The position numbers and the translations under genes are program-made. Source: Cupriavidus sp. U2 (GTDB lineage Bacteria > Pseudomonadota > Gammaproteobacteria > Burkholderiales > Burkholderiaceae). From it: a stretch of DNA of 64,000 nucleotides. The DNA is taken from the NCBI RefSeq assembly GCF_009663685.2, contig NZ_RCOG02000011.1:103020-167019 (forward strand), written 5' to 3'. The notes beneath the pieces were generated by a model that had not been told where the DNA came from, ran no database searches, and saw only the letters and a list, made by a program, of their open reading frames with translations. Of the stretch, positions 20,956 through 30,800 are shown piece after piece (position 1 is the first letter of the stretch; the number at the start of each line of letters is the position of its first letter).

Positions 20956-21138
20956 ATGTGGAAGCGAATCACAGGCGTTATCGCCATCGGCGCGTGCTGC
21001 TGGGCCCTGTCGGGCTGCACGGCAACCGGCGCGGTGGCAGGCGGTGTGGTGGGCCATGAGGCCACCCACGGCAGCACGGCCGGAACGGTCGGTGGCGCCG
21101 TGGTGGGTGGCGTGATTGGACACGAGCTTGGCAAGTAA
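20956..21138 (+). CDS. Glycine-zipper lipoprotein (OsmB/YmdF-like)
   Basis: Sixty-residue lipoprotein. The signal peptide ends in lipobox LSGC, followed by a glycine-zipper segment (GAVAGGVVGHEATHGSTAGTVGGAVVGGVIGHELGK) described here by its repeated small-residue GxxxG spacing and the twin motifs GGVVGHE and GGVIGHE. Glycine-zipper lipoproteins of this size act in envelope stress in other bacteria; the specific role here is unknown. It stands alone, and a strong intrinsic terminator is found about 230 bases downstream. Confidence 0.75.
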   Translation: MWKRITGVIAIGACCWALSGCTATGAVAGGVVGHEATHGSTAGTVGGAVVGGVIGHELGK

Positions 21139-21255
21139 TTGACGATTTCCGCAGTCTGGATGGCGGGCAGGGTCATCCAGATTTGCGCGGCATGGGCTCT
21201 TAGATGGGAAGAACATGCCGCCGCGCGCCGCGCCATGAGCATCGGCCCAGATGTT

Positions 21256-21289
21256 TTTCAACGATGATTGGACGTTTTCATCGCTGAAA
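21256..21289 (+). other. Imperfect inverted repeat
   Basis: TTTCAACGATGA and TCATCGCTGAAA pair in 11 of 12 positions around a 10-base loop. It lies in the 280-base stretch between the glycine-zipper gene and the convergent dehydrogenase gene. No T-tract follows on either strand, so it may be an operator or an RNA structure. Confidence 0.45.
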
Positions 21290-21365
21290 GGCAGCGTGGC
21301 ACTCAACGGTGTCAGATCCTCACGGATCGTCATGGCGCGGCAGCGGGAAACCTGCACTGAAAATG

Positions 21366-21396
21366 GCCCCGGATCTTCACAGGTCCGGGGCTTTTT
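21366..21396 (+). terminator. Rho-independent terminator
   Basis: Perfect 8-bp stem GCCCCGGA/TCCGGGGC with a 10-base loop followed by TTTTT. It ends plus-strand transcription coming from the glycine-zipper gene or from an unannotated RNA just upstream, before the convergent dehydrogenase gene. Confidence 0.8.
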
Positions 21397-21418
21397 CCTT
21401 TTTCCTTTTCTGTTTGCT

Positions 21419-22591
21419 TCAGTACGACTTCGGCAGCCCCAGCACGCGCTCCGCGATATGGCACATGATCAGCTGGGCGCTGACCGGCGCGATGCGCGGG
21501 ATATAGGACTCCCGCAGGTAGCGTTCCACGTGGTACTCCCGCGCATAACCCATCCCGCCCAGCGTCAGCACGGCAGTCTGGCACGCCTGGTGCGCGGCTT
21601 CCGCCGCCAGATACTTGGCCGCGTTGGCTTCTGCACCGCAGGGCTTACCCTGATCGTAGAGCCAGGCCGCCTTCCACACCATCATGTCGGCCGCCTCCAG
21701 CGCCATCCAGGCTTGCGCCAGCGGATGCTGGATGCCCTGGTTCTGGCCGATCGGCCGCCCGAACACGGTGCGCTCCCGGGCATAACGCGTGGCGGCTTCC
21801 AGCGCGGCACGCCCGAGCCCCACAGCCTCGGCCGCGATCAGGATGCGTTCCGGGTTCAGCCCGTGCAGGATGTACTCGAAGCCTCTGCCCTCCTCGCCGA
21901 TGCGGTCTTCGGCCGGCACCATCAGGCCGTCGATGAACAGCATGTTCGAATCGACCGCGCCCCGACCCATCTTGTCGATCTCGCGCACTTCGATGTGGTT
22001 GCGGTCCAGCGTCGTATAGAACAGGCTCAGGCCGTGCGTGGGCTTGCTCACGGCGTCCAGCGGCGTGGTGCGCGCCAGCAGCAGCATGCGCGTGGCCACC
22101 TGCGCCGTGGAAATCCAGATCTTGCGGCCATCCACGCGGTAGGCGCTGCCGTCGGCGGTGCGCACGGCCTGCGTCTTCAGGTGCGTGGTGTCCAGCCCCG
22201 CATCGGGCTCGGTCACCGCAAAGCAGGCCTTGTCGCGGCCTTCGATCAGCGGCGGCAGCGCGGCCGCCTGCTGGGCCTCGTTGCCGAATACCACCACCGG
22301 GTTCAGGCCAAACACATTCATGTGGATGGCCGAAGCGCCGGAGAATCCCGCCCCCGACGCCGACACCGTCTGCATGATCAGTGCCGCCTCGGTGATGCCC
22401 AGCCCCGCCCCGCCGAATCGCTCGGGCATGGCGATGCCCAGCCAGCCCGCCCCGGCCATGGCCTGGTGGAACGCTTCGGGGAACCGGTGTTTCTGGTCCA
22501 GTTCGGCCCAGTACTCCGGGCCGAAGTCGCTGCACAACTGCGTCACGGCATCGACGATGGCGTTCTGCTCGGGTGTCCTTTCGAAATTCAT
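21419..22591 (-). CDS. Acyl-CoA dehydrogenase with IVD/LCAD-type catalytic Glu
   Basis: FAD-dependent acyl-CoA dehydrogenase (390 residues) forming a trans-2-enoyl-CoA and passing electrons to ETF. Flavin/substrate motifs FAVTEPDAG and KIWIST and the C-terminal LGGMGYAREYHVERYLRES are present. The usual catalytic Glu of medium-chain enzymes would fall in RIAPVSAQ, where Pro369 stands instead. A Glu occurs at 248 in GLNPERILIAAEAVG, the position of the base in isovaleryl-CoA and long-chain dehydrogenases. Substrate could thus be branched or long. It is last gene of a minus-strand operon with Bug and cupin genes. Confidence 0.9.
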   Translation of the reverse strand: MNFERTPEQNAIVDAVTQLCSDFGPEYWAELDQKHRFPEAFHQAMAGAGWLGIAMPERFGGAGLGITEAALIMQTVSASGAGFSGASAIHMNVFGLNPVVVFGNEAQQAAALPPLIEGRDKACFAVTEPDAGLDTTHLKTQAVRTADGSAYRVDGRKIWISTAQVATRMLLLARTTPLDAVSKPTHGLSLFYTTLDRNHIEVREIDKMGRGAVDSNMLFIDGLMVPAEDRIGEEGRGFEYILHGLNPERILIAAEAVGLGRAALEAATRYARERTVFGRPIGQNQGIQHPLAQAWMALEAADMMVWKAAWLYDQGKPCGAEANAAKYLAAEAAHQACQTAVLTLGGMGYAREYHVERYLRESYIPRIAPVSAQLIMCHIAERVLGLPKSY

Positions 22592-22601
22592 CCGGTGCTC
22601 C

Positions 22602-23585
22602 TTATTCCGGCTGGATGCCCGCGTCCTTGACGAGCCTGTTCCACTTCACCAGTTCGCTGCCGACAAAGGCCGTGAACTGCTGCGGGGTCTGGCCAAAGGC
22701 CTCGAAGCCCAGCGCCTCGAACTTCGGTGCCACCTCCTTGCTGACGGCAATCTTCGACAATTCGCGGTTCAACCGCTCGACAACCGGCTGCGGCGTCCTT
22801 GCCGGCGCGAATACGCCATTCCATGACGTGATGTCGAAACCCTTCAGCTCCGGCGTGTCGGCAATCGGCGGCAGGTCGGGCAGCAGCCGGCTGCGCTGCG
22901 CGGTGGTCACGGCCAGCGCGCGCATCTTGCCGGCCTTGACATTGGCGATGCCGGCCGCCACATCGACGAACATCATCGGGACCTGGCCGGCAATGACGTC
23001 GGTCATGGCCGGCGGCGTGCTCTTGTAGGGCACGTGCAACAGGTCGATGTTGGCCATGCGGCCCAGCGTGGCCCCCGACACGATGCCGGTGCTGTTGCCG
23101 CTGGCGTATGACATGCCCGGATGGGCCTTGGCGTAGGCAATCAGTTCGCCCACCGTCTTGACCGGCAGCTTCGGATTGATGACCAGCATGAACGGCAGGT
23201 TGCCCATGCGTGCCACCGGCGTGAAATCCTTGATCGGGTCGTAGGGCAGCTTCTTCATCAACGACGGATTGGCCGAATGGGTGGTGTTCGTCGTCATGAA
23301 GAGTGTGTAGCCATCGGGCGCGGCCTGCGCCACCAGTTCGGCGGCAATCGCGCCGTTGGCGCCGGGCCGGTTATCGACCACCACGTTCTGGCCCAGCGCG
23401 TCGCCCAGTTCCTTGGCCGTGATGCGCGCCACGGCGTCGGTGCCGCTGCCCGCGGCAAAAGGCACAACCAGCCGGATCGGCCGGCTCGGATAGGTGTCGG
23501 CTGCCCGCGCGGCCAGCGGCAGCGCCGTCGCAGATAGCGCCAGCATGGCGGCGACAAGCGTGCGCCGCACGCGGAATTTCGGCAT
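22602..23585 (-). CDS. Bug-family (TctC) periplasmic solute-binding protein
   Basis: Tripartite tricarboxylate transporter receptor of 327 residues: signal peptide (LVAAMLALSATALPLAARAA), then YPSRPIRLVVPFAAGSGTDAVAR, VVDNRPGANG and DGYTLFMTTN, the conserved ligand-pocket signature. These proteins capture carboxylates or related organics for uptake or sensing; no TctA/TctB genes are present, as is usual for orphan Bug proteins in Cupriavidus and Bordetella. The ATG follows GGAGATCACC. It lies 10 bases upstream of the acyl-CoA dehydrogenase start, so substrate supply to that enzyme is likely. Confidence 0.9.
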   Translation of the reverse strand: MPKFRVRRTLVAAMLALSATALPLAARAADTYPSRPIRLVVPFAAGSGTDAVARITAKELGDALGQNVVVDNRPGANGAIAAELVAQAAPDGYTLFMTTNTTHSANPSLMKKLPYDPIKDFTPVARMGNLPFMLVINPKLPVKTVGELIAYAKAHPGMSYASGNSTGIVSGATLGRMANIDLLHVPYKSTPPAMTDVIAGQVPMMFVDVAAGIANVKAGKMRALAVTTAQRSRLLPDLPPIADTPELKGFDITSWNGVFAPARTPQPVVERLNRELSKIAVSKEVAPKFEALGFEAFGQTPQQFTAFVGSELVKWNRLVKDAGIQPE

Positions 23586-23647
23586 GGTGATCTCCTCCAG
23601 GGTGTTGGGCGGCTGCAAGGCCTTGATGGTCCAGCTGACTGCGATGT

Positions 23648-24058
23648 TCAGGCCGGACGAATCACGCGATCCGGCGACTCCTCGTAGGGTGGCGCATAGA
23701 TCACCAGCAGCTTCACGGGCTCGTCGCTGATCACCGTGAACACATGCATGGCATCGGCCGGAAAGAAGCAGCAGTCACCCGGCCCCAGTTCGCGCGCCTG
23801 GCCATTGACCTCGGCCCGCGCACGCCCTTCCAGCACGTAGCAGACCTGCTCGATGCCCGGGTGCGCGTGTGGGAGCGCGCCCTTGCCCCGCTCGATGGTG
23901 CCGTGGATGACTTCGAGTTGCGTGGCGCCCACATTTTCGCGGCCGATGATGCGACGGTTCAGGGTGCCGACATGGTTGGCCGGGTGATAGCCGTCAACCT
24001 CTTCGGTGCGAACGAAATAGCAAGGAGCCGCCTGGCTGGCGGCGGACGATGCGGTCAT
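23648..24058 (-). CDS. Cupin-domain protein
   Basis: Single-domain cupin of 136 residues. Motif 1 (HAHPGIEQVCYVLEGRARAEV) has His/His/Glu-type ligands and motif 2 (PADAMHVFTVI) the second His, so metal binding is expected. It may be a small dioxygenase, isomerase or effector-binding protein; the sequence does not decide. It is the first gene of the operon leading to a Bug protein and an acyl-CoA dehydrogenase, and its promoter region carries tandem palindromes. The ATG was chosen because an in-frame one 10 codons upstream lacks a ribosome-binding site. Confidence 0.8.
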   Translation of the reverse strand: MTASSAASQAAPCYFVRTEEVDGYHPANHVGTLNRRIIGRENVGATQLEVIHGTIERGKGALPHAHPGIEQVCYVLEGRARAEVNGQARELGPGDCCFFPADAMHVFTVISDEPVKLLVIYAPPYEESPDRVIRPA

Positions 24059-24120
24059 GGGTGGGCTGTCTCCAGATGACGGTGCCATGGCGGCGCCGAA
24101 CCGGGAGGCTGGCGCTCTGC

Positions 24121-24156
24121 TTTCATGTTTGTGAAACAGATTTTATGCTCATGAAA
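24121..24156 (-). promoter_or_regulatory. Tandem palindromic operators of the cupin-Bug-dehydrogenase operon
   Basis: TTTCATGTTTGTGAAA (24121-24136) and TTTTATGCTCATGAAA (24141-24156) are 16-bp near-palindromes of the form TTTYATG-N4-TGAAA. Their centres are exactly 20 bp apart, two helical turns, as expected for cooperative binding of a dimeric regulator. They lie about 60 bases upstream of the cupin start in a locally AT-rich stretch. The arms resemble IclR/KdgR-type sites. Confidence 0.65.
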
Positions 24157-24258
24157 AACGGCGTCAACTAGGGATTGGTACTGATGGCCCGCGCAGGCGT
24201 CGCCTCGGAACATGGCCGGGGATGCACCCAGCCGCGCCATCCAGCACCTCTGCGTCGA

Positions 24259-25257
24259 TCAATCCAGCGTGATGTTCTCCTTCTGGATCACCGCATCCCA
24301 GCTCACTTCTTCTTTCTCGACCCGCCTGGCGAAGTTCTCCGGGTCCACCATCACCACGTCGCCCTGTTGGCTCAGCGCCGCCTTGGCCTTTTCGTCTTCC
24401 AGCACGCCGCGCGTGGCCGCGTGCAGTTTCTGGACAATCGGCTGCGGGGTGCCGGCTGGTGCCAGCAGGCCGATCCAGAACGTGGAATTGAACGGCTTGA
24501 GGCCGGCCTCTTCGACGGTCGGCACGTCAGGCAGTTGCGTCATGCGCCGCGTGGAGCTGACGGCGATGGGCTTGAGCTTGCCGGCCTTGATCTGCGGCAG
24601 CGCGGTCCAGGTATCGAAAGCCGTATCGAGCTCGCCGCTGATCACCGCCATTTCCGCCTGGGCGGCGGACTTGTACGGCACATGGGTGGTGTTGATCCGG
24701 GCCCGGTTGTTCAGCATCGCAAAGCTCAGGTGGGCGATGTTGCCGGGGCCCGCCGAGCCGTAGCTGATCTTTCCCGGATGTTGCGACGCGTAGCGGACCA
24801 GGTCGGGCACCGTGGCCACGGCATGCTTCTGCGACCATTCGGGGTTGGTCACCAGGATGAACGGCGCCTCCAGCACCAGCGTGACCGGCGCCAGGTCGCG
24901 GGCCTTGTAGCTGGCCTTCTTGTAGATATGCGGATTGATGGTGACGCTGCTGGAATTGGTTACCACCAGCGTGTAGCCGTCGGGCGCCGCGCGCGCCGCC
25001 TCGCCCACGCCGATCAGGCCGTTGGCACCGGCCTTGTTCTCCACCACCACTGGCTGGCCCAGCGACCTGGTCAGCCGTTCCGACAGCACGCGTGCCACGG
25101 TGTCGGTGAACGATCCGGCCGGGAACGGCACGATCATGCGGATCGGCTTGTTCGGCCAGTTGCCGGCCTGGCTGCCCTGTGCGGCAGCGGTGCCGGGGAA
25201 CCCCACGGCCAGCAGGCATCCCATTGCCATGGCGGCGGTCAGTGCGCGTCGGTTCAT
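24259..25257 (-). CDS. Bug-family (TctC) periplasmic solute-binding protein
   Basis: Second orphan Bug receptor (332 residues): signal peptide (ALTAAMAMGCLLAVGFPGTAAAQ), NWPNKPIRMIVPFPAGSFTDTVAR, VVENKAGANGLIG and DGYTLVVTNSSS. AAGGAGACAAC precedes the ATG. It is 57 bases downstream of the CoA-transferase gene in the same direction and so belongs to the sigma-54-controlled operon. Family knowledge suggests capture of a small carboxylate; ligand unknown. Confidence 0.9.
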   Translation of the reverse strand: MNRRALTAAMAMGCLLAVGFPGTAAAQGSQAGNWPNKPIRMIVPFPAGSFTDTVARVLSERLTRSLGQPVVVENKAGANGLIGVGEAARAAPDGYTLVVTNSSSVTINPHIYKKASYKARDLAPVTLVLEAPFILVTNPEWSQKHAVATVPDLVRYASQHPGKISYGSAGPGNIAHLSFAMLNNRARINTTHVPYKSAAQAEMAVISGELDTAFDTWTALPQIKAGKLKPIAVSSTRRMTQLPDVPTVEEAGLKPFNSTFWIGLLAPAGTPQPIVQKLHAATRGVLEDEKAKAALSQQGDVVMVDPENFARRVEKEEVSWDAVIQKENITLD

Positions 25258-25314
25258 GTTGTCTCCTTGTCGTATTGGTCTTGGAATCCGGTGTTTCATG
25301 CCCGGGACATCGGG

Positions 25315-27780
25315 CTAGGCCGATGTCCCGGCGCCCTTGGGCCGGGCGGTCTGCCCGGTGATGCCCCGACGCGCCAGCGCCTCGCGCTGTTCGGCGCCGA
25401 GCCCCAGCACGCTGGCCAGCACCTGGTCGGTGTGCTGCCCCAGCGTGGGCGACACCTGGCGAATCGGCGCGGGACCGTCGATGCCACGGAACCAGCTGGT
25501 GCTGGCGGCATAGCGCCCGACGTAGGGCCGCTCCACCTCGCACCAGAAGCCGCGCGCGTGCAGATGGCGATCCTGCAGCACCTGCCACATGGGCTTGACC
25601 GCGCCGGCGGCGACGCCGGCCTGCTGAAGCTGCTGCATGGCGTCGTCGGGCTCGCGCGTCGCACACCAGGCGGCAATGGCCGCGTCGATGCGGTCATGCT
25701 GCGCGCGCCGGCCGGCCGCATCGGCCAGCGCCATGTCTTGGGCCAGGTCAACGCGGCCGATCACCTGGCATAGCGCAGGCCACTGGGCATCGGTCACGCT
25801 CACGACAATCCAGCCGTCGTCGCCGGCGCAGCGGTAGCAGCCGTGCGGCGCGGCCATCGGATGGCGATTGCCCTGGCGCGGTGCCACCCGGCCCGATACC
25901 GACTGCTCGATCATGTACGGCGCGGTCAGCGCCAGCATGGCCTCCACCTGGGACAGGTTCAGATGCCGCCCCTTGCCCGTGGCCCGCTGGGCGAACAGCG
26001 CCACCAGCAGCGCCGCGCCGGCGTTCAGCCCGCCAATCGGATCGCCGTAGGCGTACGACGTCATGGCCGGCGGACCATCGGGGTGGCCCGTGTAGCACGG
26101 CAGGCCGCTGGCCTGTTCCAGCGTGCCGCCATAAGCGCGCGTGTTGCTCCACGCGTTGCCCAGGCCAAAGGCAGGCATCGACACCATCACCAGCCGGTCA
26201 TTGCGGGCACGCAGCGTGTCGTAGGTCAGGCCGAGCTTGGGCAGCACCTCGGCCGAGTAGTTTTCGATCACCGCGTCGGCGTGCGCCACCAGATCCAGCA
26301 ACAGCGCCTTGCCTTCCGGCTGCGTCAGGTCCAGCGTGATGCCGAGCTTGTTGCGGTTCATCATGTTGAAGTTCGAGTTCTTCTCGTACAGCCTGTCCCG
26401 GTAGAACTCGTCGGTGAAATTCGCGCCGCGCCACCAGTCCGGATAGCCCGTGCTTTCCACCTTGATGACCTCCGCGCCCAGATCGGCCAGCGTCCGCGTG
26501 GCCAGCGGCCCCGCCCAGCCCATGGTCAGGTCGATGACGCGGATGCCCTCCAGCGGCAGGCGCCCGGCGGGCGCTGCGGCCAGAGCCTGCCGCGGATGAT
26601 GATCGAGACCCGCATGCCGATAGAACACGGTGTCCGCACCCAGCGCGGGGGCCTTGCCGCCGGACAGCGGCCCGGCATCGTCGAGCCGCAGCGGCACAAC
26701 GGGGCCCTCGAACGTCACGCCGTCCAGTTCCACCGGGACGAACGCGCCACGCTCGCGATGCACGGCCTGCCCCAGCAGCGTCGCCATGCTGGGCACCACC
26801 ACGGCCGGGTGTTTCTTGTCGCCCAGCAGCGCGAACCATTCTTCGGCCGTCCGCCCGCGCAGCGCCGGCTGCAGGAATGCGTCGATCTCGTCGGCCACCA
26901 GCATCCGCTCTGGCCCGCTGGCAAAGCGCGGATCGCTGCCAAGTTCGGGACGCCCGATCGCCTCGCACAGCGCCTTCCACTGCGGCAAGGTATGCGTGAA
27001 GATGCCGATCCACCCATCGGCAGTCTCGTAGATGCCACCCGGATGCGTGCCGCAGAAGCGGTTCACGCCCATGCGGCGCAGCGGGTGGCGCTTGTCCTGC
27101 ACCATCCCCGCTTCCATCTCCACCACGCTGAAGATGCACTCGTGCAGGCTCAGCACATAGCGCCGGCTGCCCTGGCTGCTGCCGAGCAACGCCCCGACTG
27201 CCGCCGAAAACGCGCTCAGGCCCACCACGATGCCGGTCTGCACGTCGTGCGGCATATGCGGTGGGCCTTCCACCGGCCCGCTGCCATGCACGGCCCCCGC
27301 CAGCCCCCGGCAGACCGCCTCGGTCCCCGCGAACCCGCTGTATGGGCCGCTTTCGCCGAACCACGTCAGCGCGATGTCGATGGGCACATGGCCGTGGGCG
27401 TCGCCCGCCACCCGCCACACCGGCCGCTCAAGCACGGCGATGCCTGCATCAAGCGCCCGCGCATCGAGCACGACATCGCACGTGCGGGCCAGCCGCGCCA
27501 GCCAGGCGTCGTCCTCGGGGCCGCCCGTGGCGACGACGCTGCGCTTGTTCGTATTGAGCCACGCGAACAGTGCGCTCTCGGGCTGCCCGCCGCCGGGCGG
27601 GTCGATCAAGGGCGGCATGCGCCGCCAGGCATCGCCGGCCGCATCTTCCACCTTGATGACCTCGGCGCCAAAATCGGCAAACAGCTTGCCCGCGTAGGCC
27701 AGCGCCGGCCCGGTACCGATTTCCAGCACGCGCAATCCCCCCAGCGCCAGTTGCGCCGGATCTGGACCATTCCTGGTCAT
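25315..27780 (-). CDS. Tandem-domain family III CoA-transferase (CaiB/BaiF)
   Basis: Protein of 821 residues made of two CaiB/BaiF CoA-transferase domains. The first begins LGGLRVLEIGTGPALAYAGK and keeps a candidate catalytic Asp in PHDVQTGIV. The second begins LEGIRVIDLTMGWAGPLATR with Asp in AYGDPIGGLNAG. Both carry the G-AEVIKVE motif. Members move CoA between acyl donors and acids by a glutamyl/aspartyl-anhydride mechanism; most are single-domain homodimers, and double-length forms are known for DddD-type and related enzymes. It lies 43 bases after the fused carboxylase, so it likely activates that enzyme's substrate acid. Start chosen at MTRNGPDPAQ after AGGAGACATTC. Confidence 0.88.
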   Translation of the reverse strand: MTRNGPDPAQLALGGLRVLEIGTGPALAYAGKLFADFGAEVIKVEDAAGDAWRRMPPLIDPPGGGQPESALFAWLNTNKRSVVATGGPEDDAWLARLARTCDVVLDARALDAGIAVLERPVWRVAGDAHGHVPIDIALTWFGESGPYSGFAGTEAVCRGLAGAVHGSGPVEGPPHMPHDVQTGIVVGLSAFSAAVGALLGSSQGSRRYVLSLHECIFSVVEMEAGMVQDKRHPLRRMGVNRFCGTHPGGIYETADGWIGIFTHTLPQWKALCEAIGRPELGSDPRFASGPERMLVADEIDAFLQPALRGRTAEEWFALLGDKKHPAVVVPSMATLLGQAVHRERGAFVPVELDGVTFEGPVVPLRLDDAGPLSGGKAPALGADTVFYRHAGLDHHPRQALAAAPAGRLPLEGIRVIDLTMGWAGPLATRTLADLGAEVIKVESTGYPDWWRGANFTDEFYRDRLYEKNSNFNMMNRNKLGITLDLTQPEGKALLLDLVAHADAVIENYSAEVLPKLGLTYDTLRARNDRLVMVSMPAFGLGNAWSNTRAYGGTLEQASGLPCYTGHPDGPPAMTSYAYGDPIGGLNAGAALLVALFAQRATGKGRHLNLSQVEAMLALTAPYMIEQSVSGRVAPRQGNRHPMAAPHGCYRCAGDDGWIVVSVTDAQWPALCQVIGRVDLAQDMALADAAGRRAQHDRIDAAIAAWCATREPDDAMQQLQQAGVAAGAVKPMWQVLQDRHLHARGFWCEVERPYVGRYAASTSWFRGIDGPAPIRQVSPTLGQHTDQVLASVLGLGAEQREALARRGITGQTARPKGAGTSA

Positions 27781-27823
27781 GAATGTCTCCTGATTCCTGG
27801 GTTCCGAACGTCCACGGGGGCGC

Positions 27824-30800
27824 TCACCAGGCGTCCACAAAGCCGCGGCGCGCGCGGCGGCCGCGCAGTTCCGCCGACGCAATGCCCTGCGCGATCCATC
27901 TGCGCGTGTCGGCCGGATCAATCACCGCGTCGATTTCCACCGCCGCCGCCGTGTTGATCGCGTGGCCGCGCTCGTACGATTGCGCCACCAGCCGGTCGAA
28001 CAGCGCCTTGCGCTCCGGGCCATCGGGCACCGCTTCCAGCTCCTTCTTGAAGCCCAGCCGTACCGCGCCCTCCAGCCCCATCGGCCCGAACTCGCCGGTC
28101 GGCCACGAGATCGTGAAGTTCGCCGAGCGGAAACCGCCGCCCGCCATGGCCATCGCGCCCAGGCCATAGCCCTTGCGCAGGGTCACGGCCAGCAGCGCCA
28201 CGCGCAGCTTGGCCGCCGTCAGGAACATGCGCGATACGTGCCGTACCTGCGCACGGGCCTCGACATCGGGGCCCACCATGAACCCCGGGGTGTCGATCAG
28301 CGAGACGATCGGCAGGCCATGCGCGTCGCACAGCTGCATGAAGCGCGACGCCTTGTCGGCCGCATCGGCGTCGATGGCCCCACCCAGGTGATATGGGTTG
28401 TTGGCCATGATGCCCACCGGCTGGCCTTCCACGCGCGCCAGCGCCGTATGGATGCCCGCGCCAAAGCCGCCGCGCAGCATCAGCACGCTGCCCACATCGG
28501 CAATGCCCTCGATGGCCTTGCGCGTGTCATAGACCCGCAGGCGGTTCTCCGGTACCACGTGGCGCAGCGCCGCCGGATCGGGCGCGTTCCAGTGCGCGAT
28601 GCGGCCCTGGAACATCGACAGGTAGTGCTTGGCCGCCTGCGTGGCTTCGGCCTCGTTTTCCACCAGGATGTCGATCACGCCATTGGCGAACTGCACCGGC
28701 GCCGGCCCCACATCCTCAGGCCGGAAGATGCCCAGGCCGCCGCCTTCGATCATGGCCGGCCCCGCCATGCCGATATTGGCCGACTTGTCGGCAATGATCA
28801 CATCGCAGCAGCCCAGGAACGCCGCGTTGCCCGCGAAGCAGCGGCCCGACACGATGCCCACCACCGGCACCTGGCCGCTCAGTTCGGCAAAGGCGGCGAA
28901 CGACGGCTGGTACAGGCCCGACACCGATGGAAAGTCCACATCGCCGGGCCGCCCGCCGCCGCCTTCGCCAAACAGCACCAGCGGCAGTTCGTCGCGCAGC
29001 GCCACCTCCACGATGCGGTCTGTCTTGATATGGTTGCGCTTGCCCTGCGTGCCCGCCATCACCGTGGCGTCATAGGCCATTACCGCGCTGCGGGCGCGCT
29101 CCTTGCCGACCAGATCGGCATTGACGTTGCCGATACCGGTAATCAGGCCATCGGCCGGCGTGTTGGCGATCAGATCTTCCCGGGTCCGGCGGCTTGCCTG
29201 GGCGGCCAGCGCCAGCGCGCCATATTCGACAAAGCTGTCGGCGTCGCAGAGGTCGGCGATGTTTTCACGGGCGGTGCGCTGGCCGCGCGAGCGGCGCCGC
29301 GCCACCGCATCGGGACGCGCGGCGTCATGCAGAAAGGCGTGCCGGTCCAGCACGCGCTGCAGATCGGCGCGGATGGCGTTGGCATCGTGCGCCTGCGCGG
29401 TGTCGGCCGCCACGCCCTCGGCATCGGCGGCTTCCAGCACGATCAGGATCTGGTTCTCGGCCGCCAGCGCGTTCTTCTCGAGCCGCAGGTCCACCACACG
29501 GCCGGCGCACTCGGCCACGATCGCGTGCTCCATCTTCATGGCGTCGAGCACGGCCACGGTCTGGCCGGGCTTGACCAGCGCGCTCAGTTCGACGGCGATA
29601 TCCACCACGCGGCCCGTCAGCGGCGCGCGGATCGCAACCAGCCCTTCGTCGACCTGTTCCTCGGGCCCCGCCGCATGCGCCAGCCCGTGGACCGGCGGAC
29701 GTGTCGTGCCGCCCAGCAGCGCGTCCTGCGCGCGGCCCGCGTCGGCAATCGCTTCCGCGGCTGCGGCCAGTTCGGGCAGGATGGCCTCGAAATGGCGCGT
29801 GTGGACGGCCTGGGTACGGAATTCGTCCCGCTGCACCAGCGCGCGCAGCAGGTTCAGGTTGGTCGGCACGCCGCCGATACGGAATTCGGCCAGCGCGCGC
29901 TGCAGGCGGCGCAACACCGCGCCGAAATCCGGCGTGCCACTGCTGACGATCAGCTTGGCCAGCAGCGTGTCGAAATTCGGCGACGGCTCGTAGCCGGTGT
30001 AGGCATGGGTATCGACGCGGACATCGGGCCCGGTCGGCGGGTCGAATCGCTCCAGGCGGCCGTGCGCCGGGCGCGCCAGGCCGTTGGCATCGGTCATCTC
30101 GGCGTTGACGCGCACCTGGATCGCAAAGCCGCGCGGTTGCGGCGGCGCGGCCGGGTCCAGCCCCAGGTCGCCCAGCGTGCGCCCGGCTGCCAGCCCGATC
30201 TGCAGCGCCACCAGATCCACGCCGGTAACCTGCTCGGTGATCGTATGCTCCACCTGCAGGCGCGGATTGGCCTCGATAAAGACGAAGTCCTTCTGATCGC
30301 CCGCGTCGTTTTCCTCGACCAGAAACTCGAGCGTCCCCAGGCTGGCATAGCGCACCCGGCGTGCCAGCCGCAGCGCGACCTTGATAATGGCCTCGCGCAG
30401 TTGAGGCTTGAGCACCGGGCTTGGCGCAATCTCGACCAGCTTCTGGAAGCGGCGCTGCAGCGTGCAGTCGCGCTCGCCCAGCGCCACCACGTCGACGCCA
30501 TCGCCGGCAATCTGCACTTCGATATGGCGCGCCCGCGCCACCAGCCGCTCCGCGTACAGCGCGTCGATGCCGAACGCCGACGCCGCCTCCGAGCGGCAGC
30601 GCGCATAGGCTTCGGCCACGTCTTCGCGCCGGCGCACCACCCGCATGCCGCGCCCGCCGCCGCCGCCCACCGACTTGATGACCACGCCGGCCGCGCCCTG
30701 CGCATCGAAGAAGGCCGTGATCTCTTCCAGCGTTGCACCGCCATGCGTGGCCGGCATCACCGGCACATCGCTCTGCACGGCCAGTTCCAGCGCCCGGCCC

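Noticed and set aside
25843-27957. Plus-strand open frame of 704 codons opposite the CoA-transferase
   Set aside because: Antisense shadow of a conserved two-domain enzyme; no ribosome-binding site or motif.
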